This document shows, piece by piece, positions 60,463-63,654 of a stretch of DNA of 64,000 nt. The notes under the pieces are model-generated. The model saw only the letters and a list, made by a program, of their open reading frames with translations. It did no database searches and had not been told where the DNA came from. Made by a program: the position numbers and the translations under genes. This DNA comes from Myxocyprinus asiaticus (lineage: Eukaryota > Chordata > Actinopteri > Cypriniformes > Catostomidae): assembly GCF_019703515.2 (NCBI RefSeq), contig NC_059347.1, forward strand, positions 20,110,001-20,174,000, in the 5' to 3' direction. Every line of letters begins with the position of its first letter. Within the stretch, counting starts at the first letter, position 1.

Positions 60463-60720
60463 AAACAATGTTAAGCAAGTCTTCTGCGTCCCATTCGTTC
60501 ATCAAGTTTCCAGTACTCAAGAATGGACATCGTGTACTTCGTCCCGTAGACCGTGAACTCATTCTTCCTTATGTAACTTTACTGACAGACAACAGGCTAA
60601 TTTATGACCTATTTAACATTTATCTGAAATCTTTCTATTTATTCTCATGACGAGTTCTGTTACTCACCCCCCGACTCCAGCTGCTTTGAGTTTGGAGTAC
60701 GGGCCATTGTCCGGCTCCAT
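4182..60720 (-). CDS. col27a1: Collagen alpha-1(XXVII) chain, 5' part (12 exons, incomplete at 3' end)
   Basis: This gene encodes a secreted fibrillar procollagen of cartilage and developing matrix. The spliced CDS is complement(join(4182..4226,6846..6899,9488..9532,11660..11713,12444..12488,22529..22582,23240..23293,25787..25840,32383..32436,42866..44151,57619..57689,60668..60720)), 1869 nt or 623 codons with no stop. Order: residues 1-36 signal peptide, about 60-236 LamG/TSPN-like domain, about 240-458 Pro/Ser/Thr-rich variable region, 459-623 start of the Gly-X-Y helix. Every junction keeps frame and has GT/AG. Exon sizes 54/54/54/54/45/54/45/54/45 and the peptide order match what I recall of vertebrate COL27A1, including [10 protein letters not shown] after the signal peptide and the imperfection GLSPG. 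The variable region is clearly shorter than in mammals. Paralogue a or b cannot be told from this window. Confidence 0.95.
4227..6845 (-). other. col27a1 intron 11
   Basis: No exon or structural RNA is seen. The stretch 6574-6815 resembles the cyprinid AGTTCACC/ATTCTGTCAT inverted-repeat MITE family (listed separately). The rest is unassigned AT-rich sequence. Confidence 0.6.
6574..6815. repeat. Degenerate AGTTCACC-type MITE
   Basis: The left end reads AATAGTTCACCTGAAAC and the right end is the rough inverse (GACAGAATTTTTATTTTTGGCTGAACTATT). Between them are T-rich and GTA/AAT simple repeats. It belongs to the same family as 14103-14380, 18362-18560, 22725-23035 and 24270-24865 but is the most eroded copy. 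Confidence 0.5.
6846..6899 (-). CDS. col27a1: col27a1 exon 11: Gly-X-Y, 54 nt
   Basis: Encodes [18 protein letters not shown] (residues 591-608) between acceptor CTGCTTTAG and donor GTGAGTTT. Phase 0 on both sides. Confidence 0.95.
7332..8159. mobile_element. hAT-like MITE with long internal palindrome
   Basis: The left end TAGTGCTGAAGTTAAAACG and the right end CGTTTTGACAGCCCTA are imperfect inverted repeats of the TAGGGCTG...CAGCCCTA type common in fish hAT elements. No 8-bp duplication is visible at the assigned ends (ATATATAT versus ACATGCAA), so the copy is old or the ends are off by a few bases. The core contains the inverted repeat at 7446-7640. No transposase coding is seen. Confidence 0.6.
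7446..7640. repeat. Nested perfect inverted repeats (hairpin)
   Basis: A 22-nt arm at 7446-7467 is perfectly complementary to 7619-7640. A second, inner 17-nt arm at 7553-7569 (GCCGTTAAAAATTAAAC) is perfectly complementary to 7597-7613. A third imperfect pair lies at 7526-7545 and 7581-7600. The region could extrude as a cruciform in DNA or fold as a branched hairpin in the intron RNA. Confidence 0.85.
9488..9532 (-). CDS. col27a1: col27a1 exon 10: Gly-X-Y, 45 nt
   Basis: Encodes [15 protein letters not shown] (residues 576-590) between acceptor TTGTTTTGTAG and donor GTAAGAGA. It matches the position of the GLPGPVGDPGPKGSR segment recalled from mammalian COL27A1. Confidence 0.94.
9533..11659 (-). 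other. col27a1 intron 9
   Basis: The intron contains a short tandem array with palindromic units (10297-10452) and a poly(A) run near 11430-11449. No additional exon is seen; the stretch 10453-11429 is unassigned. Confidence 0.6.
10297..10452. repeat. Tandem array of ~38-bp palindromic units
   Basis: About four imperfect copies of a unit reading TATTTGCACCC..GGTGCAAATA followed by atggtaGATAC. Each unit contains the near-palindrome TTTGCACCCTGGTGCAAA. A related half unit appears near 10890-10930 (GGGGTGCAAGTAG). Confidence 0.75.
11660..11713 (-). CDS. col27a1: col27a1 exon 9: Gly-X-Y, 54 nt
   Basis: Encodes [18 protein letters not shown] (residues 558-575) between acceptor GTCTCCACAG and donor GTGCAGTAA. 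The donor departs from consensus at +4 to +6 and is one of the weaker sites of this gene. Confidence 0.93.
11714..12443 (-). other. col27a1 intron 8
   Basis: This is a short intron (730 bp) with a (TAGA)n stretch near 11747-11764 and poly(A) runs near 12091-12107 and 12282-12300. Nothing else is recognised. Confidence 0.6.
12444..12488 (-). CDS. col27a1: col27a1 exon 8: Gly-X-Y, 45 nt
   Basis: Encodes [15 protein letters not shown] (residues 543-557) between acceptor CTCTTCTTAG and donor GTGAGTTC. A solo LTR sits only 37 intronic nt upstream of its acceptor (see 12526-12895). Confidence 0.95.
12526..12895 (+). mobile_element. Solo LTR of the Gmr1-like gypsy family
   Basis: This 370-bp LTR starts TGTGGCAGTGGGGGCG and ends TGAGCTGTTACA. 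It is flanked by the 5-bp target duplication TATAT (12521-12525 and 12896-12900). It is clearly homologous to the 5' LTR of the gypsy element at 52978-53311 (shared TGTGGCAG, GGTCGAGC, GAGAGAGAGAAAG, ACCTGAGC, GGGGAGAGCGGCATA). A TATA-like CATATAAG and an AATAAA-like ATTAAAAG are present. It lies antisense to col27a1, with only 37 nt between it and exon 8, and is the product of LTR-LTR recombination. Confidence 0.92.
14103..14380. repeat. AGTTCACCCAAAAAT-type MITE
   Basis: The end AGTAGTTCACCCAAAAATT...ATTCTGTCATTATTTATGCACC...TTTCTTTCGTGGAACACAAAAG is the widely dispersed fish MITE family also present at 18362, 22725 and 24270. The far end is degenerate. Confidence 0.6.
15060..15165 (+). repeat. 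Fragment of the SINE-like repeat found at 15470, 20045 and 38490
   Basis: ATGATCACATGGGAAATCATCAAG and the following bases align by eye to ATGATCACACGGGAAGT at 15473 and 38498. Only the 5' portion is present. Confidence 0.55.
15182..15402. mobile_element. Palindromic MITE, CACTGTAAAAAA ends
   Basis: The ends are CACTGTAAAAAA and TTTTTTACAGTG. The two halves are inverted copies over almost the whole 221 bp (both contain ATAGTGACTTGTTGCATTGAA and its complement), leaving a short central spacer. It is non-coding; foldback elements of this type are mobilised in trans. Confidence 0.8.
15470..16095 (+). repeat. tRNA-type SINE-like dispersed repeat (copy 2)
   Basis: A tRNA-like head is visible at about 15608-15670: GTGGTGCGATCGG resembles an A box and GAGTTCAGATCCC a B box. 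A shared body follows (GATGGTTAGGTTTAGGTTTGG, TTGGCCACTGGGGGCAGT, TTTCACTGTGAGATCAGT). Positions 16008-16095 repeat the middle of the body, so two copies abut. The second copy is cut by the hAT element at 16104. Confidence 0.65.
16104..17018. mobile_element. Non-autonomous hAT element with 8-bp target duplication
   Basis: Terminal inverted repeats TAGGGATGTGCA and TGCCCATCCCTA are flanked by perfect 8-bp duplications GTAAAAAC (16096-16103 and 17019-17026). Length is 915 bp with no transposase ORF. It is inserted in the tail of a SINE-like repeat. Confidence 0.92.
18362..18560. repeat. AGTTCACCC-type MITE copy (partial)
   Basis: GTTTACCCAAAAATAAAAAATTGTCATAATTTACTCAC followed by CATATGACTCTTCTGCGGAACACAAAA matches the family at 22725 and 14103. 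Confidence 0.55.
20045..20580 (+). repeat. SINE-like dispersed repeat (copy 3)
   Basis: Shares GATTTAGGTTTGGGGTTTGG, ACAACTCTTTACAACTCGC, CAGTAGGCGCAGTGATTCGAA and TTCACAGTGAGATCAG with the bodies at 15470 and 40420. The tRNA-like head is poorly preserved. Confidence 0.6.
22529..22582 (-). CDS. col27a1: col27a1 exon 7: Gly-X-Y, 54 nt
   Basis: Encodes [18 protein letters not shown] (residues 525-542) between acceptor CTCCATTATAG and donor GTAAGAGG. Phase 0 on both sides. Confidence 0.95.
22583..23239 (-). other. col27a1 intron 6
   Basis: A 657-bp intron, nearly half of which is a palindromic MITE (22725-23035). The remainder is AT-rich and unassigned. Confidence 0.65.
22725..23035. mobile_element. 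Palindromic AGTTCACCC-type MITE
   Basis: The left arm (TCTGTCATCATTTACTCACCC, ACGGAACACAAAAGCAG) and the right arm (CTGCTTTTGTGTCCCACAGAAGAAAGTCATATGG, GTGAGTAAATGATGGCAGA, GGTTAACTATCC) are inverted copies. About 310 bp, non-coding. Confidence 0.75.
23240..23293 (-). CDS. col27a1: col27a1 exon 6: Gly-X-Y exon with a helix interruption
   Basis: Encodes [18 protein letters not shown] (residues 507-524) between acceptor TGTTACAG and donor GTATGTGT. After GDPGLSPG the Gly-X-Y register is broken (GLSPG, then GRALSG). A break at the same place (GLSPGKAHDG) is one I recall from mammalian type XXVII, so it is a conserved imperfection rather than damage. Confidence 0.95.
23294..25786 (-). other. col27a1 intron 5
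   Basis: Contains a ~600-bp foldback MITE (24270-24865), a T-rich tract near 25193-25220 and an (AAT)n/poly-A tract near 25634-25668. No exon is seen. 25380-25600 contains a diverged direct repeat (TTTGTGCAATTTA..AATA occurring at 25385 and 25504). Confidence 0.6.
24270..24865. mobile_element. Long foldback MITE (~600 bp)
   Basis: The left arm (GCTCACCCAAAAATGAAAATTC, CATCATTTACTCACCC, ATCTCAGCTCTGTTGGTCCTCAC, GGTCCAAATATCA) is repeated inverted on the right (TGATATTTGGACC, GTGAGGACCAACAGAGCTGAGATA, GGGTGAGTAAATGATG). The inner loop lies at about 24450-24690. No coding is seen. Confidence 0.8.
25787..25840 (-). CDS. col27a1: col27a1 exon 5: Gly-X-Y, 54 nt
   Basis: Encodes [18 protein letters not shown] (residues 489-506) between acceptor TTTGTTGTAG and donor GTATGTAT. 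It matches the position of the GPPGPYGNPG segment I recall from mammalian COL27A1. Confidence 0.95.
28014..28350. repeat. AT-rich hAT-type MITE fragment
   Basis: The left end AGGGCTGTCGATTAAATGCGTTAATTC and the right end ATTAATTAATCAGCAC are imperfect inverted repeats of the AGGGCTG family. No target duplication is recognised. Confidence 0.45.
29165..30057 (-). pseudogene. DIRS-like RT/RNase H remnant
   Basis: Minus-strand frames give a stretch with [18 protein letters not shown] and [20 protein letters not shown] (end of the RT/connection) running into [11 protein letters not shown], which looks like the first RNase H Asp region. After a junction near 29540 they give [14 protein letters not shown] and then [19 protein letters not shown] in another frame. 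Around 100 or more residues of RNase H that should lie between are absent, so an internal deletion is inferred. Non-functional. Confidence 0.7.
29232..31940 (-). mobile_element. DIRS-like tyrosine-recombinase retroelement, internally deleted
   Basis: This strikingly GC-rich block sits in an AT-rich intron. On the minus strand 31920-31790 reads like the terminal repeat of fish DIRS elements, with TCACTCACTCGAC and the near-palindromic TCGACATTGTGTCGATG. A gag-like Arg/Ser/Pro-rich region follows (about 31090-30580). RT/RNase H fragments come next (30057-29590, then 29609-29165), including [11 protein letters not shown] and [10 protein letters not shown], typical of the RNase H end of the DIRS pol. 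The RT catalytic core and the tyrosine recombinase are missing, and frames shift between fragments. Assignment rests on recalled family similarity. Confidence 0.75.
30585..31088 (-). pseudogene. DIRS-like gag-type ORF fragment
   Basis: A 167-residue minus-strand reading frame, rich in Arg, Ser, Pro and Leu, lies between the terminal repeat and the RT remnant, where DIRS elements carry their gag-like ORF. No zinc knuckle is seen. The assignment is positional. Confidence 0.4.
32383..32436 (-). CDS. col27a1: col27a1 exon 4: Gly-X-Y, 54 nt
   Basis: Encodes [18 protein letters not shown] (residues 471-488) between acceptor CTCTTTCAG and donor GTAAGCAT. The six triplets are uninterrupted and continue the repeat phase of exon 3, so no exon is missing between 42866 and 32436. 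Confidence 0.95.
32747..32802. repeat. (TAATA)n microsatellite
   Basis: About eleven consecutive TAATA units, followed by a further AT-rich tract to about 32870. Confidence 0.95.
33355..34745. mobile_element. Possible DNA-transposon remnants flanking a tandem array
   Basis: 33358-33400 (GGGCTTTTCACACTTGAAATCG, then TTAACCCTGGGTTATTC) resembles a transposon terminus, with further GGGTTAA/TTAACCC inverted motifs to 33535. 34695-34741 (CGCCGATTTATCGGCC, ATATATCGGTCGACCAC) resembles the terminus of a different family. They do not pair with each other, so at least two broken insertions are inferred. Confidence 0.4.
33860..34475 (+). repeat. ~200-bp tandem repeat, three copies
   Basis: The motif TAGAATAYGYGCTTCAGAGGAAGAT recurs at 33864, 34070 and 34270. 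Each copy continues with GGATGCTGGAT, TTACATCTGT, GCATAT..GCA and GACAGGGAACTGTTGAGGAGAGA. Spacings are 206 and 200 bp. The last copy ends near 34475 after GGGAACTTTTGAGGAGAGA. Confidence 0.88.
35351..35681 (-). repeat. LTR (3' LTR in element orientation)
   Basis: Direct copy of 36811-37151 with small indels and substitutions. The bounds TG...CA and the adjacent CAGGC duplication fix the edges. Confidence 0.9.
35682..36700 (-). pseudogene. Gag-like plus Pro-rich repeat ORF of the short LTR element
   Basis: From 36700 the first ~75 residues ([17 protein letters not shown], then IYGMGLNYH) resemble the capsid-like region of fish retrotransposon gag proteins. The frame then enters six decapeptides ([10 protein letters not shown]) encoded by the 30-bp repeat at 36150-36329 and stops at 36140. 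A second frame, open from 36389 to 35682, continues as a Pro/Ala-rich low-complexity chain (repeated MAPP). The protein seems frameshifted within the repeat. No enzyme domain is visible. Confidence 0.6.
36150..36329. repeat. 30-bp minisatellite, six units
   Basis: Six nearly perfect head-to-tail 30-bp units, each beginning GGCTCTGGGACGGTCGAGGC, with single-base variants in the first (T) and last (A). As 30 is divisible by three, the array stays open in several frames on both strands. Confidence 0.97.
36811..37151 (-). repeat. LTR (5' LTR in element orientation)
   Basis: Differs from its partner mainly by an extra repeat of the GGAGTGGAACAAA motif and by small deletions. The visible divergence means the insertion is not recent. 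Confidence 0.9.
38490..40750 (+). repeat. SINE-like dispersed repeat (copy 4), split by a hAT insertion
   Basis: The 5' part 38490-38749 contains a tRNA-like B box (GGTTCAAATC at 38673-38682). The 3' part 40412-40750 contains the shared body (GATGGTTAGGTTTAGGTTTGG, TTGGCCACTGGGGGCAGTG, TCACTGTGAGATCAGT). Removing 38750-40411 plus one target duplication gives a contiguous repeat like that at 15470. Confidence 0.8.
38750..40411. mobile_element. hAT element (1.66 kb) with 8-bp duplication, no transposase
   Basis: The ends CAGTAGCG and GCCACTG resemble hAT termini (CAGTGGC type). Perfect 8-bp duplications ATTCGGAG lie at 38742-38749 and 40412-40419. The interior has no long ORF, so it is a deletion derivative. 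Confidence 0.88.
42415..42650. repeat. GCTGGT/ACCAGC-rich palindromic repeat
   Basis: Many copies of GCTGGT on the left half and ACCAGC on the right half (for example CAAGCTGGTTTAAG versus GACCAGCTAAGACCAGC) make a large imperfect inverted repeat bordered by A- and T-rich tracts. A related fragment lies at 41024-41097. Confidence 0.7.
42866..44151 (-). CDS. col27a1: col27a1 exon 3: LamG/TSPN domain, variable region, first Gly-X-Y triplets
   Basis: This 1286-nt exon encodes residues 42-470 and opens [10 protein letters not shown], the conserved start of the mature N-propeptide. Residues about 60-236 form a laminin-G-like/TSPN domain. Visible anchors are [34 protein letters not shown] and [11 protein letters not shown], with cysteines at 105, 174, 214, 229 and 236. 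Residues about 240-458 are rich in Pro, Ser, Thr and Lys and low in complexity, with a possible N-glycosylation site in DTNISVT. The exon ends [12 protein letters not shown] in phase 0. The donor is GTAGGATC, weaker than consensus. The variable region is only about 220 residues. Confidence 0.97.
45217..46456 (-). mobile_element. Truncated non-autonomous LTR element, Pro-rich ORF
   Basis: 45217-45646 has LTR bounds (TGTAAC...CTGACA), followed by a G-rich polypurine tract on the minus strand (near 45650-45656). The opposite LTR is not found. The interior (45700-46456) is related by eye to that of the element at 35351: both share GGAGCCATG..AGGCTCGAGGGG, AACTTGGTGCCC.GAGAGTAGC and GGGCCAGGGTGGAGCCGA. 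Confidence 0.75.
45608..46456 (-). CDS. Pro/His-rich low-complexity ORF of the LTR element (282 codons)
   Basis: Open from ATG at 46456 to 45608. The first part repeats [15 protein letters not shown] units (four to five copies of an ~11-residue module, 46270-46400). The rest is Pro/Leu/Ser/His-rich. No enzymatic domain, zinc knuckle or membrane segment is convincing. The end runs into the LTR. An overlapping second frame (46397-45708) is also open. It is probably a relic of the Pro-rich gag tail of this retroelement family; whether it is translated cannot be told. Confidence 0.4.
   Translation of the reverse strand: MAAKPEFLVMVAELAPSFAPCHVTATPQPAPCHITATPQPAPCHVTAAPQPALCHSQPHLSLLLATSQPHLSSWSWRWFPPLYPPFVLLSRQGELSALRPCLDPPSPGFRLGLSVPRHCLTSAFSQLHRGPPSLWLHLGPQSHRLHLSLPIPQLRLAPPSLQHHLGPPCHRLHPGPLSLQLLSGHQVPWLRPSSLLWLCLPWFSPSSLSWLHPPRTLPWSHAPRPFSPRHAPHLKTPPPPAPYRTLELCNVFCVLFMCWGVGSCPLVGGICQVYFVDSCLLF
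46562..47980. mobile_element. Non-autonomous hAT element, 8-bp duplication
   Basis: The ends TAGGGCTGCAACAACTAA and TTAGTCACAGCCCTA are inverted repeats, with nearby subterminal repeats of ATCGATTAT type on both sides. Perfect 8-bp duplications TTATAAAG lie at 46554-46561 and 47981-47988. Length is 1419 bp with no transposase ORF. Confidence 0.93.
48927..49172 (-). pseudogene. RNase H remnant of the Gmr1-like element
   Basis: [29 protein letters not shown] is the conserved early RNase H stretch, found at about 49100-49010 (given here for identification only; the copy is broken). The initial catalytic Asp segment is altered and the remainder of the domain is lost after 48990. Confidence 0.75.
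49413..50223 (-). pseudogene. Reverse transcriptase of the Gmr1-like element
   Basis: The N-terminal part ([17 protein letters not shown], then SRPYRLPEH) lies at 50150-49954. The core ([22 protein letters not shown]) lies at 49736-49413, with the active-site motif YLDD at 49556-49545. Stops and frame changes occur between 49950 and 49736. The domain lies downstream of integrase, the reverse of typical gypsy order. Confidence 0.87.
50240..51642 (-). pseudogene. Integrase of the Gmr1-like element
   Basis: The zinc-binding HHCC module is visible in 51642-50962 ([19 protein letters not shown], then CAACHEC). The catalytic core follows: first Asp in AMDLVGPL (near 51040), second in LTDQGTTF and Glu in HPQTDGLVE (50949-50746). 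A C-terminal basic domain (50456-50238, [15 protein letters not shown] then KWQGTFEV) resembles the gypsy GPY/F module. The parts are in different frames, so frameshifts have accumulated. Confidence 0.82.
51737..52732 (-). CDS. Gag (SCAN-like capsid) and start of protease, Gmr1-like element
   Basis: A 331-codon open frame. Residues about 80-150 resemble the SCAN/capsid C-terminal fold: [16 protein letters not shown], then [21 protein letters not shown], then [14 protein letters not shown] Pro/Ser-rich linker follows. The zinc knuckle expected after it is scrambled (only CARRRRCGH survives). Residue ~293 gives LVDTG, the aspartic protease active site, at about 51843-51860. SCAN domains of tetrapod transcription factors are thought to derive from Gmr1-like gag, which agrees with this placement. 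The start may be further upstream (52733-53034 is also open in another frame). Confidence 0.75.
   Translation of the reverse strand: MPPPLLMKMGVEDDPEAKIWGWPRAQWTARIIPLLSGEAQLAAQQLPAASLLVYSDLNKTILQRVRRSPEQHWQLFWSMMLERTGHPFAFSQRLRDACQKWLLAGDRNVEGIVDQLVLEQLIRQLPKGMAAWVQCHRPASLEEVVKLAEDHMAAYPRAEEPSHSLSPPPVFSPISSPSPLPSHSAPSPQPIPAPRRRGILKPASCPRGFVPPPGDSIAPPLSPSGGCARRRRCGHSAWASLLELRGSGALPGSMPVMELGTVVLIPDTPQAAPDRARMYRIPVSVKGSTHPALVDTGCNQTTIRGFGYIQKGEGEVCAQGYSQLPCSDPRY
52958..52976 (-). promoter_or_regulatory. Primer-binding site complementary to tRNA-Phe
   Basis: One base inside the LTR, the minus strand reads TGGTGCCGAAACCCGGGAT. Its complement on the plus strand, ATCCCGGGTTTCGGCACCA, equals the 3' end of vertebrate tRNA-Phe plus CCA as I recall it. 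This sets the likely primer tRNA. Confidence 0.8.
52978..53311 (-). repeat. 5' LTR of the Gmr1-like element
   Basis: Minus strand starts TGTGGCAGCGGGGGCATGG and ends TTTGTTACA, 334 nt. It contains CGGCATAAAAGGG (TATA-like). It is homologous to the solo LTR at 12526-12895. Confidence 0.88.
55985..56080 (-). repeat. Possible tRNA-like SINE fragment
   Basis: The minus strand contains GAGTTCAAGTCC (complement of 56012-56023), a B-box match, with a loosely A-box-like stretch upstream. No cloverleaf or tail is convincing. Confidence 0.25.
57619..57689 (-). CDS. col27a1: col27a1 exon 2: signal-peptide core
   Basis: This 71-nt exon lies between acceptor TTTTTACAG and donor GTAAGACT. It completes a Gly codon and reads [18 protein letters not shown] then QTQPA, a textbook hydrophobic signal-peptide core with a plausible cleavage after FA. 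It ends in phase 1 (G|AT), joining to exon 3 as Asp. Confidence 0.9.
57690..60667 (-). other. col27a1 intron 1
   Basis: A 2978-bp intron. It contains a (GA)n microsatellite (59851-59883) and T-rich/TTTA-rich tracts at 60245-60460. No transposon ends or extra exon were recognised. Confidence 0.6.
59851..59883. repeat. (GA)n microsatellite
   Basis: Sixteen AG dinucleotides in a row within col27a1 intron 1. Confidence 0.95.
60668..60720 (-). CDS. col27a1: col27a1 exon 1 (coding part): start codon and signal-peptide N-region
   Basis: ATG at 60720-60718 opens [17 protein letters not shown] plus two bases (GG), followed by donor GTGAGTAA. This start was chosen because the frame joins exactly to the hydrophobic segment in exon 2. 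The resulting signal peptide has an unusually long hydrophilic N-region of about 18 residues, as in mammalian COL27A1, which also has a long N-region. Confidence 0.85.
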
Positions 60721-60725
60721 CGCGC

Positions 60726-60734
60726 TTACTTCAT
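60726..60734 (-). promoter_or_regulatory. Minimal upstream ORF (Met-Lys-stop) in the col27a1 leader
   Basis: On the minus strand ATGAAGTAA ends 5 nt before the col27a1 start codon (60720-60718) and is out of frame with it. If the leader includes this stretch, ribosomes would meet a two-codon ORF just before the main AUG. The main AUG has G at -3 and G at +4, a good context, whereas the uORF context is weaker. The transcription start site cannot be located from sequence; no clear TATA box was seen. Confidence 0.4.
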
Positions 60735-61974
60735 TCTTCCTCGCGAGTGTTTGTTGCAGTCAAGACATGACAGAGCTGTTGAATTACTTCCATTACAGAA
60801 TGTCCCTTAATAACTGCTGATGGTCTCAATGCAACACTGCAGTACAATACCACATCCCGCAGTCTTCCCCAAATGCCATATCTAGTACTTTCCAAAGCGG
60901 GTGATCAGTGTGTCGCGATGTAAACTTCTCCATCTGACAGCTATAGATCCGATGATGCTGAAAACTGAAAAAGTTAAGTCCAATGGCAGGCACAGACATG
61001 ATTTGTTGAGGTGAAATACAGGCGCTTAGTCAAGTCGCCGATCATATCTCAAGTACTTAGTAGTTGGCACGCAGCTTAAGTTAAATTGGGACACTGGAAA
61101 CATATTTCCCTCTGTCGCCCTCAACAGTTTTAGCGAGAAAGAAACACTTCGCTTGTGAAGAAGAGGCGAATCACTGGAAGGTGTGTCTTTCCAAAGGCAG
61201 GCGTGTATTTTTTTAATTCGTCAGACAAATAACTAAACTAAACTAACATGGCAAAGAATATATAAAGGAACACTGTTCGTATTCAACCGTTAAAGAAAAT
61301 AATTTAAATACAATTTTAAATTGAAAGAGGTGACTTTCACTATGAATCTTTTGTCCTCCCCTTGCAACTCTTTATTTTGATTTGGTTGTTTGCTAATTTT
61401 TCAAAAGTATCTTGTAAAGGTTATTTAACTTTACACAAAAAAAATTCAATGCAAATTTAAGTGCAAATTAAAGGTCTTTTCTTTCAGAATGATAGGCTAC
61501 ACATCAAATTTCATAGTAGAACTTATGCAGGCTGAATTTTGCTTAGTCCTATCATCTGGACCATTTGGCTGTCTGAAATATGTTAAAAGAGATTTGGAGG
61601 GCATTGGCAAGATAATGTGTGTTTTCCACTCTAAGGAAAGGTTAAGCAACACTGATTCAGTCATTTGGGGCTAATTTAAAAAGTTTTACACATTAACAAA
61701 TAAATTGTGTTTTTGTGAAGAGTGATCTGAATGGTGTGCACTCACATGAGATGAAGACTGTACTCATAATAGTTTTCTAAAATAGTGTTTTTGTTACACA
61801 TGGTGCGGGTCACCCCTTCAGTGTGTTTCGCCATGTTGAAATGACATGGTCCGTTGTGTCTCACTAAACGTCGAAGAAGAAAATCCTTGCGCTCATTGGC
61901 TGCCGCCTATGTAGATACACTTGGCTATGCTTAGTGCAGTGTTGTTTGGTGATGCGAAGAGCAAACACAATACA
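60735..61974. other. Upstream region of col27a1 (leader/promoter zone, unresolved)
   Basis: It should contain the col27a1 5' UTR and promoter (minus strand) but no TATA box or initiator is convincing. The first 500 bp has more CG dinucleotides than the AT-rich remainder. It also separates col27a1 from the divergent plus-strand segment at 61975. Nothing else is seen. Confidence 0.4.
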
Positions 61975-62194
61975 ATGGAACATACTTATGATCGTGCTTT
62001 AGAAGCAGAGACAACAGGAGATTCAGTAGCTGTACTGCCGAAGAAGTGAAAATGGTCAGAAGCAAGAAGACAGAAAGACCAGCAAAGGCAAAAAACTAGA
62101 GTAAACATTGGAACAGCATACACAAGGTGGAAATATTTGATGACGGAGAAAAACATGAGTAGTGATGCCGATGTTGCTTCTTTTTTTTGGGCAG
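61975..62194 (+). pseudogene. First-exon-like segment of a fish RVNIG-type protein family, one in-frame stop
   Basis: ATG at 61975 opens a frame that is uninterrupted for 24 codons, hits TGA at 62047-62049, then continues in the same frame for 48 codons. The later part contains KWSEARRQKDQQRQKTR, RVNIGTAYTRWKYLM and SSDADVASFF, then a GTAAGAC donor at 62195. A Lys/Arg-rich stretch followed by RVNIGxAFxRWxxL...DAExAxFLL is a recurring N-terminal module of uncharacterised fish proteins, recalled from memory. The TGA could be a CGA decayed by CpG deamination. No following exon was found before 64000. It could be a pseudogene or a transposon-borne fragment. Confidence 0.5.
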
Positions 62195-63654
62195 GTAAGA
62201 CATTAATTGTTTAGACACCACTCTTTAAAATAGTATCAGTGAAATTGACAGAAAACTCAAACAAGTTCCCCTCAAACTTTTTTAAAATCACGTGTGCAGT
62301 CAAAATATGTTAGTAATGGACCGTTTTCAGCAGTGTTTACAAACACAACCGGAAAGCAACGTGTAATTTTATTTTCTTTGTTATCACAGCTACAGTAAGG
62401 AGGGCCCATCTACCTGCACCTCTATGAAATGGCATACGTCTTCATTCGTTTAGTAGCGTGGCACAGTGATTGTTGTGGATTTTGAGTAAACATGACGATG
62501 GTTTTCTTGGAAACAAACGAGTTCTTCAAATACAGTATTCATGGACATGCTAAATTTGATCATCAAAAACAATTGTAATCTTTCCTTTACCATAAAATTC
62601 TGTATCGTTAGATAATTGAGGTTTATTTTACACTAAGCAGTTCTCTAATAAAGGTAATAACTGTCTTTAGAAATAACGTGAAACGTAGACAGTCTCCAAA
62701 GATGATTGATATGAGAGATAGTAATAATCTGTCTTTAATTGTAGAAGTCTTGAATTCGGACGTTTGTTTTTAGGCAAAGCAATTATATTATAGTAGTAAC
62801 AAATGACTTTAGAAATTACCTCAAACTTCGACATTTTCCAGATACAAATAATATTCCAAAGCTGGCGGGGGCAGCAGAGACGATTGTGCTTATCCACATT
62901 GATAGGTGGCAGTACAGAGTCAAACACCACTGTCGTATCAGTACTTAAATTACACGAAGAAGAGAAATGCTAATGCTAGCTAGAGAACTACTGTGTAGTG
63001 TACTGGTGCCTTGTGAAATTCCTCCTCCAAATAAAGTCCTCATTGACTGGCCCTCACCAAACACGACAGTGTCCAGCGTTATTTCCAACATTGCACACAT
63101 TCAGTTCAGTAGAACTGGATCCCTCCACCTGTGCACAGAAGACCCTAACAGTGTTGTCCCAAACATGAGCAGGGTACACACTGCACTCTGAAAACTTTTA
63201 ACCATGTATATCTAATCTAATAGCTGTCTGTCTGTATGTCTGTCTGTCTGTCTGTCTGACATATAACGAATTAGTTTTTCCAGTGCAGTCATATAAAAAA
63301 GGGACCACAGAGGACTTTTGAACTACTTACAGGTGTCAAGTCAGATTTCTTTTTCTCAACTAGAGAATGTTGATGGTAGTCAGATAGTATTAATGCCTTC
63401 TTATTGCAATGGATTTCATAAGTTCAACCTTTGCCAGAAATTAGAGGATTTTCCTGTGGACAGATTGAGTAAAAAGTCATTAACAAATGCTGGACAGCTT
63501 AGTTTATTTATTTTTTAGTTTACAGTTTACCCATGAATCAAAAGATGTTATTTGCTGGTGAATATATAATAATACATTTTGATTAAGTACACACCATAAG
63601 ACAGAATGGTTCTCTGAGCAGAACAAATTTCTGTGTAAACTGTTCACATATCCA
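62195..63654. other. Unassigned region right of the pseudo-exon
   Basis: AT-rich sequence with a (CTGT)n microsatellite at about 63224-63258. A 74-codon plus-strand ORF at 62967-63191 has no recognisable similarity. No other gene or RNA is seen. Confidence 0.5.
63224..63258. repeat. (CTGT)n microsatellite
   Basis: CTGT units, interrupted once by CTGTATGT. Confidence 0.9.

Noticed and set aside
62967..63191. 74-codon plus-strand ORF as a second exon of the 61975 segment
   Set aside because: No matching acceptor-phase evidence and no similarity recognised; it begins with ATG and ends in a stop like a chance ORF.
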